Shown here: positions 6,694 through 12,215 of the stretch, piece by piece | Layout: each line of letters begins with the position of its first letter | Position numbering within the stretch: the first letter of the stretch is position 1 | Source: Gammaproteobacteria bacterium | GTDB lineage: Bacteria; Pseudomonadota; Gammaproteobacteria; SZUA-229 | NCBI GenBank assembly: GCA_013138755.1 | Contig: WTCC01000292.1 | Coordinates: 1 to 12,215 of the forward strand | DNA: 12,215 bases | Reading direction: 5' to 3' | Position numbers and translations under genes: made by a program | Notes under the pieces: generated by a model | Databases searched by the model: none | Seen by the model: only the letters and a program-made list of their open reading frames with translations | Told to the model about the DNA's origin: nothing

Positions 6694-7365
6694 TCATAGA
6701 AGAGCGAGAAGTTGCGATGGGCTCTGTATGCTGTAGTCGGCTTGCCAGTCTAAGGTATTCTCTTCACTACCTATATAGCCGTACTCAGCGATAATTGTCT
6801 TCATGCCGGCGTTATGTCCGGCTTCAATATCACGTCGTGCATCGCCGACATAAACGCATTCTTCGGGTAAAGAGTTGGCTAATTTACAAGCGTAATACAT
6901 CGGTTCGGGATGGGGTTTACGTTTTTCGGTTGAATCTGAGCTGACGATGCATGCCGCTCTATGGTGTAGGTCGAGTGATTCCATTAAGGGCTCTGTTAGC
7001 CACCCCGGTTTATTGGTGACAACGCCCCATTTTATGTTTTTTGCTTCGAGTTCTTTTAGCAAGTTGCCCATCTCGCCAAAGAGTTGTGAATGCACGGCAA
7101 GATTGTCTTGATAGATTTCAAGATAACGTAACTTGAGACGTTCGAGAGTGGCTGTTTCCAGGGCATCACCAAAAGCGAGTTTTACGAGCGCGACACTTCC
7201 GTCAGAAACCACTGGGCGCACGTCAGAAAAAGGCAAGCGTATTTGATTTTCTTCATCGCAGAGAATGTTCAGTGCGCCGGCCATATCGGGTGCGGTGTCT
7301 ATCAATGTTCCGTCCAGATCAAAAAGAACGGTGTTGATGTTACTTAGCTTGTTTAGTGATGTCAC
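6694..7365 (-). CDS. mupP: HAD phosphatase, MupP (MurNAc-6-phosphate) or phosphoglycolate phosphatase
   Basis: HAD subfamily IA phosphatase, 223 residues, cytosolic. Motif I is DLDGT (D16 nucleophile, D18 acid/base), motif II VVTNKP (T117), motif III the KPHPEP Lys (K150) and motif IV VGDARRD (D175, D179). A cap domain spans roughly residues 25-95. It would usually be named gph, but it lies directly downstream of ubiG, as MupP does in Pseudomonas. It shares MupP-like features as I recall them: VVSDGS in the cap, GVVTNKP and the C-terminal WQADYSI...P. MupP dephosphorylates N-acetylmuramate 6-phosphate in the AmgK/MurU murein recycling route. Telling it from phosphoglycolate phosphatase needs alignment or assay. 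The start is a GTG, because an in-frame TAA lies three codons upstream and the next Met is residue 28. No Shine-Dalgarno is visible, which fits translational coupling to ubiG 28 bases away. Confidence 0.8.
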   Translation of the reverse strand: MTSLNKLSNINTVLFDLDGTLIDTAPDMAGALNILCDEENQIRLPFSDVRPVVSDGSVALVKLAFGDALETATLERLKLRYLEIYQDNLAVHSQLFGEMGNLLKELEAKNIKWGVVTNKPGWLTEPLMESLDLHHRAACIVSSDSTEKRKPHPEPMYYACKLANSLPEECVYVGDARRDIEAGHNAGMKTIIAEYGYIGSEENTLDWQADYSIQSPSQLLALL

Positions 7366-7393
7366 AGTAAATTAAGTGTATCTTTTTATCAGA

Positions 7394-8107
7394 TCAAGCA
7401 TCAGCTGGTCGTTTATAGTGCACCATGTAATTTACATCGACGTCTTGTGATTGGCTAAAAAGACTAGTGAATGGGTTGTAACTGATGCCTTTTAAATTCA
7501 CCAGTTCCAGGCCCGCTAGCCGCGCCCATTCATCTAACTCGGATGGTTTGATGAACTTTGCAAAGTCATGCGTGCCTCTAGGTAGTAGTTTCATCACATA
7601 TTCAGCGCCGACGATAGCGAAGAGATATGATTTTGGATTACGGTTGATCGTAGAGAAGTAAACAGAGCCGCCTGGTTTAACCAGACTGAAACAAGCGCTG
7701 ATAACTGAAGCGGGGTCGGGCACGTGTTCAAGCATCTCCATACAGGTGATGACATCAAAGGTTGCGGGTTCCTGTTCCGCCATGTCTTCAGCTGTAATCT
7801 GTCGGTAGTCTATATCGAGCTCACTTTCTAATGCGTGCAGGCGGGCTACTGATAATGGAGCTTTTCCCATATCACTCCCTGTCACCGTGGCGCCATACAG
7901 CGCCATGCTTTCACTTAGGATGCCACCGCCGCAGCCGATGTCGCAGACGGTTTTATTTTCTAATGGTGAACCGGTGTTAATAAAGTTTAAACGCAGGGGG
8001 TTCATCTCATGCAGGGGTTTGAATTCACCTTGCTTGTCCCACCAGCGTGAAGCCAGATCCTCAAATTTTTTAATTTCAGCAGGGTCGATATTAGCGGTAT
8101 GTGTCAT
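7394..8107 (-). CDS. ubiG: Ubiquinone O-methyltransferase UbiG
   Basis: SAM-dependent methyltransferase of 237 residues that carries out both O-methylations of ubiquinone synthesis (2-polyprenyl-6-hydroxyphenol and 3-demethylubiquinol). It shows the UbiG N-terminal [10 protein letters not shown] (15-24), the SAM motif [11 protein letters not shown] (56-66), the acidic D79 ending the second strand, EMLEHV (124-129) and the family-specific [11 protein letters not shown] (178-188). Length and order match E. coli UbiG. It probably acts at the inner membrane with other Ubi proteins. No convincing Shine-Dalgarno precedes the ATG. It lies 62 very AT-rich bases after mtaD and 28 bases before the HAD phosphatase, so the three are likely co-transcribed, perhaps with an added promoter in the AT-rich gap. 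It is not ArsM: it has the UbiG hallmarks and none of the ArsM arsenic-binding cysteine layout. Confidence 0.96.
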   Translation of the reverse strand: MTHTANIDPAEIKKFEDLASRWWDKQGEFKPLHEMNPLRLNFINTGSPLENKTVCDIGCGGGILSESMALYGATVTGSDMGKAPLSVARLHALESELDIDYRQITAEDMAEQEPATFDVITCMEMLEHVPDPASVISACFSLVKPGGSVYFSTINRNPKSYLFAIVGAEYVMKLLPRGTHDFAKFIKPSELDEWARLAGLELVNLKGISYNPFTSLFSQSQDVDVNYMVHYKRPADA

Positions 8108-8169
8108 AACTAAATTTTCGTTTTATTTAATATATAATTAACATTAATAATATAATGTAAAAGATTGAT
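8108..8169 (-). promoter_or_regulatory. AT-rich gap, possible internal promoter for ubiG
   Basis: This 62-base gap between mtaD and ubiG is nearly all A and T. On the minus strand it holds TTTACA (8162-8157) and TATATA or TATATT (between 8137 and 8130), with spacers of 19 to 21 bases, longer than ideal. The composition suits a promoter, but the elements are weak. Confidence 0.25.
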
Positions 8170-9495
8170 TTAATGTATATTTTTGCATATTTTTATGCAG
8201 TCTTCTTTTAGCTTATTTTCGTCGATGCTGTTCAGCACTTTATCCGTTAAGCGTTGCTTACCTGCAATCCAGACATCGGTCACATGATCGCGAGAGCTAC
8301 AGAAAACCAGATGTGAGACAGGGTCATAGACAGGAATTGTTTCTATTGTATCGAAATTTACCGCGACGATATCAGCAAATTTTCCAACTTCCAGTGAACC
8401 GGTTATTTCATCGATGCCCAGGGCTCGTGCGCCGTTGATCGTGGCCATCTGTAAAACCTGCTCAGCTGGCAGAGCAGTCGCATCCATAGTGCTAATCTTT
8501 GCTAATAGAGCCGCTGACTGCATCTCGCCAAACATGTCTAAGTTGTTATTACTTGAACTGCTATCAGTTCCTAATGCAACATTGATACCGGCATCTAAAA
8601 GCTTGTGAGCAGGACAGATGCCACTGGCTAGTTTCATGTTGGATTCAGGGCAATGAATGACATGGCTGCCACATGATGCCAGTAATTCGATCTCATCATC
8701 CTGTAACTGCGTCATATGCACTGCCTGTAGCGATGGAGATACTAAGCCCAGATCGTTCAGCCTTGCAAGCGGTCGTTGCCCATTATTTTTTACCGCTTCA
8801 CTGACTTCAGAATTTGTTTCATGCACATGCATATGAATGTTTAACTCAAGTTCGTCCGCCAGTGTTTTAATCTGTTTTAACGGGTCGTCGGAGACGGTAT
8901 AAGGTGCATGTGGTGCAAAGGCGGTCTTGATGAGTTCGTGCCCTTTGTAGTGATCGAAAACAGCAAGACCTTTGTCGATGTATTCTTCACTATTGTTTGC
9001 CCATACGGTCGGAAAGTCGATCAATATCAAGCCGACAGATGCGCGTATACCGGTATCATCTGCGACACGGGCTGTGATATCAGGGAAGAAATACATATCA
9101 TTAAAGCAGGTAGTGCCACCCCTGATCATTTCGGCGATCGCCAGCTCGGTACCGGTTTGAACAAATGCTTCATTAATGTGTTTTGCTTCAGCAGGCCAGA
9201 TATGATTTTCTAGCCAGTCCCTCAGTTCTAAATCATCAGCCAGCCCACGAAACAGATTCATCGCAGCATGAGTATGACTATTGATCAAGCCGGGAATAAG
9301 GGCATGCTGGTCATATGAACGGCTGACACCCGCGTCGTATTTCTTCTTTGCTTGAGACGTAGGCAAAATATCAATAATCTTATCTTCATGGATAGCGATG
9401 GAATGATGTTCTAAATATCGATGTTTATTGTCGACAGGAACGATCCACTTAGCGTGGAGTAAGGTGTCTATGGTTGCTTTGGAATGACTGCTCAT
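8170..9495 (-). CDS. mtaD: 5-methylthioadenosine/S-adenosylhomocysteine deaminase (TRZ/ATZ amidohydrolase)
   Basis: Cytosolic metal-dependent amidohydrolase of 441 residues, usual length for the MtaD family. Metal ligands are visible as HTH (H74, H76) in NSHTHAAMNLFRG, H223 in HMHVHET with catalytic E226, H260 in VHMTQ and D311 in GTDSSSSNN. HCPESNMKLASG (281-292) is the adenosine-site loop typical of the family. Characterised members deaminate methylthioadenosine, S-adenosylhomocysteine and sometimes 5'-deoxyadenosine or adenosine to inosyl products, clearing inhibitors of SAM enzymes. That fits its position with the SAM-dependent ubiG, a neighbourhood also seen in Pseudomonas. The start fits the family N-terminus, though only a distant AGGT (about 13 bases) precedes the ATG. 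It is the first gene of the minus-strand run, divergent from the lpoB-like gene across a palindrome-rich control region. The exact substrate cannot be fixed from sequence. Confidence 0.9.
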   Translation of the reverse strand: MSSHSKATIDTLLHAKWIVPVDNKHRYLEHHSIAIHEDKIIDILPTSQAKKKYDAGVSRSYDQHALIPGLINSHTHAAMNLFRGLADDLELRDWLENHIWPAEAKHINEAFVQTGTELAIAEMIRGGTTCFNDMYFFPDITARVADDTGIRASVGLILIDFPTVWANNSEEYIDKGLAVFDHYKGHELIKTAFAPHAPYTVSDDPLKQIKTLADELELNIHMHVHETNSEVSEAVKNNGQRPLARLNDLGLVSPSLQAVHMTQLQDDEIELLASCGSHVIHCPESNMKLASGICPAHKLLDAGINVALGTDSSSSNNNLDMFGEMQSAALLAKISTMDATALPAEQVLQMATINGARALGIDEITGSLEVGKFADIVAVNFDTIETIPVYDPVSHLVFCSSRDHVTDVWIAGKQRLTDKVLNSIDENKLKEDCIKICKNIH

Positions 9496-9568
9496 GGCGC
9501 GACAATACCTGCTGTGCTTGTGTAGTGCAACTATTGGCGTCGATGATCGTCATTAATATACTGATTAT

Positions 9569-9621
9569 TTTATCTAAGCCCTAAAATTGACTGGTCAAGT
9601 CAGGTGACTTAATGATATAAA
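9569..9621. promoter_or_regulatory. Candidate overlapping divergent promoters of mtaD and the lpoB-like gene
   Basis: The palindrome TTGACTGGTCAA (9587-9598) offers a -35 box on each strand: TTGACT on the plus strand and TTGACC on the minus strand. Plausible but imperfect -10 boxes lie 18 bases away in each direction, AATGAT at 9611-9616 (plus) and GATAAA at 9574-9569 (minus). TATAAA at 9616-9621 is an alternative plus-strand -10. The shared -35 would make the two promoters compete. No start sites are known, so this is inference. Confidence 0.35.
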
Positions 9622-9652
9622 TCACCTGTTATATCTCAAACAATCATGTTTG
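9587..9652. repeat. Cluster of nested inverted repeats in the divergent region
   Basis: Four inverted repeats lie within 66 bases. TTGAC-TG-GTCAA is at 9587-9598. AAGTCA-GG-TGACTT (perfect six-base arms) is at 9597-9610. CAGGTGA-N14-TCACCTG (perfect seven-base arms) is at 9601-9628. CAAAC-N6-GTTTG is at 9637-9652. The second and third overlap, so they cannot both form as hairpins at once. None is followed by a T-tract, so they look like operators or leader structures rather than terminators. Confidence 0.6.
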
Positions 9653-9692
9653 GATGCAAAGCTGTGTTCAGCTGAAAAAAGGAGTATTAAAA

Positions 9693-10304
9693 ATGACTTT
9701 AGTTACATCGAGAGTGATTTCGTTATTTGCGCTATGTATATCATTATTTTTATTGTCTGGATGCGGTCAGACGGTTACCCGCGTCGATGCAAATTCAGTC
9801 ACTGACTTAAGTGGTAACTGGAATGATACCGACTCTCGTCTGGTAGCTGAAGAGATGATACAGGATGTGCTCTCACGGGCCTGGTTAACCAAATACAATC
9901 GTTCTCATGGTAGGGCGCCGACGGTAATCGTAGGGACTGTACGTAACCTCAGCCATGAACATATTAATACACAGACGTTTATCGCTGACATGGAACGTGA
10001 GCTGATCAATTCAGGTGATGTGGAATTTGTTGCTTCAGCAACCGATCGTAAAGAAGTTCGTGGCGAAGTGCAGGATCAGGACCTGCATGCGTCTGAAGAA
10101 ACGCGTAAATCTCTGGGTCAGGAAATTGGTGCAGACTTTATGATGCAGGGTTCTATAAACAGCATCGTCGATGCGATCAGTGGTGAGCAGGCGCGTTTTT
10201 ACCAGATAGATCTAACCCTGGTCGAACTCGGTACTAATCGTAAAGTATGGGTCGGACAGAAAAAGATCAAGAAAACGGTCGAGAAGGGTGGTTTCCGTCT
10301 GTAA
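9693..10304 (+). CDS. lpoB: LpoB-family outer-membrane lipoprotein (short-linker type)
   Basis: Predicted lipoprotein of 203 residues in the LpoB/COG3417 family, whose E. coli member crosses the periplasm to activate the peptidoglycan synthase PBP1B. The frame opens at an ATG at 9654, but AAGGAG (9679-9684) lies eight bases before the ATG at 9693. That ATG also gives a clean signal peptide ending in the lipobox LSGC (C24), with Gly at +2, which favours outer-membrane sorting. The folded domain begins soon after, with DLSGNWNDTDSRLVAEEM (38-55), and continues through GTVRNLS (81-87) and GADFMMQGSI (146-155). Only about 15 residues separate the lipidated Cys from this domain, whereas the E. coli protein has a long Pro-rich linker. 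Activation of a PBP is therefore uncertain. It heads a run of three lipoprotein genes and is divergent from mtaD. Confidence 0.85.
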   Translation: MTLVTSRVISLFALCISLFLLSGCGQTVTRVDANSVTDLSGNWNDTDSRLVAEEMIQDVLSRAWLTKYNRSHGRAPTVIVGTVRNLSHEHINTQTFIADMERELINSGDVEFVASATDRKEVRGEVQDQDLHASEETRKSLGQEIGADFMMQGSINSIVDAISGEQARFYQIDLTLVELGTNRKVWVGQKKIKKTVEKGGFRL

Positions 10305-10401
10305 TTATTTTTGGGTAATGTGAACCTGTCGAGAGATACGCAGCGCTTCGTTGTCTGACGAAAATAAATTTTGCTGTGTGCTCAGTGGAGGATACTTTGA
10401 T

Positions 10402-10428
10402 ATGGATATCACTACGACTGTTCTTTGA
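10402..10428 (+). other. Eight-codon leader ORF before the COG3014-type gene
   Basis: GGAGG (10387-10391) lies ten bases before an ATG that opens the frame M-D-I-T-T-T-V-L and ends at TGA (10426-10428). The next gene's ATG (10432) is three bases on and in the same frame. This is the strongest Shine-Dalgarno in the 127-base gap, and none directly precedes 10432. It may be a minicistron feeding re-initiation. Confidence 0.4.
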
Positions 10429-10431
10429 CTT

Positions 10432-11775
10432 ATGCTTAAACTCAATCTTTCTATCATCTTTTATCTGTTGAGGCGAATACTGCTCGTCAGTGCGTGCATG
10501 ATGTTGATCTCATGTGCCACCTACAGTCAATATGCACATTCACTACGCGATGGATTGCTTCATGGTGACCCAGATACTTCTCTTGCTATCGCTGAAAAAA
10601 AAGATCCAGAACATAAAGAAATTATCTCGTCATTAGAAAAGGGCATGCTGCGCCGTATGACCGATGACTATTCCGGTAGTAATAAAATCTTCGAAATTGC
10701 CAAGCAGGAAATCGAAAAACTCTATGGGATCAGTGTTACTGAGAATATTGCATCATTAACTATCAACGACACATTTCGTGGCTATGAGGGTGATCGTTTT
10801 GAGCAGTTACTATTGCACGCTTTTATGGCGATGAATTATATTCAACTGGAAAGGCTCGACGATGCACGTGTTGAGATGCTACAAGCAAATATCAAAATGA
10901 TGGAATGGGGTGATGAGCCTGATGAGGATGCATTTCTCCGTTATCTGGAAGGTATCATCTATGAAAATCTCAATGAAGAAGATAATGCACTTATTTCTTA
11001 CCGTAAAGCGTTGATAGTCTACAAAGAAAAAGGGGGGCAGCATTATCCGCGGATACCTGACATCTTGAAAAAGGATCTTCTGCGTCTGTTATCGGTAAAT
11101 GGTCTTAACAGCGAATTTGATAAGACAAAAAAAGAATTAAGTATGGTGACTTATAAACCTGCCGAAATTAATAATCAGTTCGGTGAGTTGGTCGTCATAC
11201 TGAATAACGGGCTTGCACCTATAAAGTCTGAAGCGGCGTTACCGATTTTCTCAACAGAAGTTCAGCAGAATCTGCGCATTGCATTTCCGGTCTATCGTGG
11301 TGTAAAAGGCGTTTTAGATAAGCCTGTTATCGAAGTCGCTCAGCAGCAATTTACCATGGAGAAAGTTGAGGATATCGATGCGTTAGCAAGGTATTCGCTC
11401 GAGCAGAAGATGCCAGGAATAATGGCAAGAGCGACTGCTCGTGCTGTTGTTAAATATAATACGCAGCAGTCGCAACAAGATGGATCGTTTGCAGGGCTGT
11501 TGCTCACGGTGACTAATCTGGCGACGGAGCGAGCTGATACTAGAAGTTGGACAACGTTGCCGCAGGAGATTCAGTTACAAAGAATCAGGCTTCCTGTCGG
11601 TGAGCACCAGGTGGAGATACAGATGAAAAACTCTGCGGGCAAGGTTGTTGATGTTATGAGTGAAAGCGTTATTATTAAATCAGAGCGATCTAGTTTTGTT
11701 ATAAAACACTGGAATGCGCCGAGGATAGGTCTGCCGATATTACAGGTGGTGCCGCAGACAGAAGAAAGAAAATAA
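10432..11775 (+). CDS. COG3014-type TPR-containing lipoprotein
   Basis: Predicted lipoprotein of 447 residues. A long hydrophobic N-terminus ends in LISC (C28), with Ala at +2, so an outer-membrane anchor in the periplasm is likely. Residues 112-137 (NDTFRGYEGDRFE and the following helix) are typical of COG3014. Helical TPR-like repeats cover roughly 120-200, including YIQLERLDDARVEML and YENLNEEDNALISYRKAL. The remainder looks like a beta-rich domain rich in Gln and Val. Function is unknown; the family commonly sits beside LpoB-like and LPP20 lipoproteins, suggesting a shared envelope role. The start is uncertain because no Shine-Dalgarno precedes 10432. An internal TTG at residue 13 would give a shorter, more standard signal peptide (RRILLVSACMMLISC), but it also lacks a Shine-Dalgarno. 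An in-frame upstream ATG is cut off by TGA (see the leader ORF). Confidence 0.82.
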   Translation: MLKLNLSIIFYLLRRILLVSACMMLISCATYSQYAHSLRDGLLHGDPDTSLAIAEKKDPEHKEIISSLEKGMLRRMTDDYSGSNKIFEIAKQEIEKLYGISVTENIASLTINDTFRGYEGDRFEQLLLHAFMAMNYIQLERLDDARVEMLQANIKMMEWGDEPDEDAFLRYLEGIIYENLNEEDNALISYRKALIVYKEKGGQHYPRIPDILKKDLLRLLSVNGLNSEFDKTKKELSMVTYKPAEINNQFGELVVILNNGLAPIKSEAALPIFSTEVQQNLRIAFPVYRGVKGVLDKPVIEVAQQQFTMEKVEDIDALARYSLEQKMPGIMARATARAVVKYNTQQSQQDGSFAGLLLTVTNLATERADTRSWTTLPQEIQLQRIRLPVGEHQVEIQMKNSAGKVVDVMSESVIIKSERSSFVIKHWNAPRIGLPILQVVPQTEERK

Positions 11776-11791
11776 ATTGAGGCGTCCTGTG

Positions 11792-11815
11792 ATGAGACGC
11801 GTGAAGACTATTTAA
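11792..11815 (+). other. Seven-codon leader ORF before the LPP20-type gene
   Basis: GAGG (11779-11782) lies nine bases before an ATG that opens the frame M-R-R-V-K-T-I and ends at TAA (11813-11815). The lipoprotein ATG at 11822 is six bases later, in the same frame, exactly 30 bases from the leader ATG. This repeats the arrangement in front of the preceding gene. No Shine-Dalgarno stands directly before 11822. Confidence 0.4.
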
Positions 11816-11821
11816 ATTATT

Positions 11822-12215
11822 ATGAGATCAATTTTTAGTGTAACAATCTTACTGTGTGTCTCGTTATGTACTGCGTGTAGCACGACCTCGTCATTTGATT
11901 CAAGTGATGCTCCTGTGTGGGTTTACAGTGAGCCGGAAATGTACGGCAACGCCAAGTTTCTCACCGCCACAGGTTCTGCGTCTAAGGTAGAACAGGCAAA
12001 AGCACGAGCAATTTCTAATCTGGCAAAAATATTTGAAGTGCAGGTCACAGATGTTTCGACTGTCAGGGAGGATGTACGGGTCAATATCGAGGATGATATT
12101 GAAACCGTTAAAAAAGATCAGCGCATGGCTAGTACCGTTAATTTGAAAACAAACAAAATGATGCAAGGTGTTCGGATTGCTGAACAATGGTTTAACAGTA
12201 AAGAATTTACTTATC
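11822..12215 (+). CDS. LPP20-type lipoprotein, 5' part
   Basis: The frame is open from the ATG to the right edge, 131 complete codons with no stop. The N-terminus is a short signal peptide ending LCTAC (C19), a lipobox with an unusual Cys at -3, followed by Ser at +2. The mature part begins with a Ser/Asp-rich linker, then APVWVYSEP (30-38), FLTATGSASKVEQAKARAISNLAKIFEVQV (broken here only by visible residues 46-75) and an acidic, helical stretch. The pattern (a GxA element followed by an Ala-rich helix and many Val/Thr-rich strands) matches LPP20-type lipoproteins, which include FlgP-like proteins. It follows the COG3014-type gene after 46 bases containing a leader ORF, so co-transcription is likely. 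The real function and full length cannot be seen. Confidence 0.75.
   Translation, partial: MRSIFSVTILLCVSLCTACSTTSSFDSSDAPVWVYSEPEMYGNAKFLTATGSASKVEQAKARAISNLAKIFEVQVTDVSTVREDVRVNIEDDIETVKKDQRMASTVNLKTNKMMQGVRIAEQWFNSKEFTY

Noticed and set aside
7394..8107. The SAM methyltransferase as the missing ArsM.
   Set aside because: It carries the UbiG-specific [10 protein letters not shown] and [11 protein letters not shown] motifs and sits in a ubiG-type neighbourhood.
8170..9495. MtaD as a dedicated arsenosugar-pathway enzyme (removing or deaminating the adenine of the ArsS product).
   Set aside because: It lies on the other strand in a conserved mtaD-ubiG-phosphatase set found without arsS, so a housekeeping role is enough.
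10347..10362. TTCGT-N6-ACGAA hairpin after the lpoB-like gene as a terminator.
   Set aside because: The stem is only five pairs and no T-tract follows; the next gene is probably co-transcribed.
10426..10428. In-frame UGA before the COG3014-type gene as a selenocysteine codon.
   Set aside because: It lies in a would-be signal-peptide extension where no redox residue is expected, the following bases show no obvious SECIS hairpin, and a leader ORF explains it more simply.

Overview
The window looks like chromosomal DNA of a gammaproteobacterium with moderate GC (the intact genes read roughly 45%; estimated by eye, not computed). UbiG, a zinc-domain thioredoxin (TrxC), a MupP/Gph-type phosphatase next to ubiG, and an LpoB-family lipoprotein together fit Gammaproteobacteria. 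NhaD and an arsenosugar-type gene cluster suggest, by inference only, a marine or saline habitat. I cannot name a genus.

Layout. (1) 1-200, minus strand: the 5' end of an AT-rich unidentified gene running off the left edge. (2) 365-799: trxC, plus strand. (3) 991-1389: a small SCP2-like lipid-binding protein, closed by a clear intrinsic terminator (1413-1440). (4) 1551-5233, plus strand: a tight four-gene unit of a lipoamide-dehydrogenase-like flavoprotein, the radical SAM enzyme ArsS, a TIGR04283-type glycosyltransferase and a TIGR04282/DUF2064-type transferase. This is an arsenosugar biosynthesis cluster; the arsenic methyltransferase ArsM that would supply its substrate is not in the window. 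(5) 5254-9495, minus strand, convergent with the cluster: mtaD, ubiG, a MupP/Gph-type phosphatase and nhaD, in transcription order. The first three form a housekeeping neighbourhood also known from Pseudomonas. (6) 9496-9692: a divergent control region packed with nested inverted repeats. (7) 9693 to the right edge, plus strand: three lipoprotein genes, an LpoB-family protein, a COG3014-type TPR lipoprotein and a truncated LPP20-type lipoprotein.

How they work together. In the arsenosugar unit, ArsS would join a 5'-deoxyadenosyl group from SAM to dimethylarsenite, and the two transferases would act on the sugar part afterwards. The flavoprotein probably supplies a reduction step, but its substrate is unknown. 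The minus-strand genes serve methionine/SAM by-product salvage, ubiquinone synthesis, murein-sugar recycling and sodium/proton exchange. The lipoprotein genes probably serve the outer membrane and peptidoglycan synthesis.

The least expected signals are these. Each of the last two lipoprotein genes is preceded by a tiny reading frame that has its own Shine-Dalgarno, starts exactly 30 bases upstream of the gene's ATG in the same frame, and ends in a stop just before that ATG. The divergent control region carries nested palindromes. The flavoprotein lacks the catalytic His-Glu pair of true lipoamide dehydrogenases. The LpoB homologue lacks the long linker of the E. coli protein.
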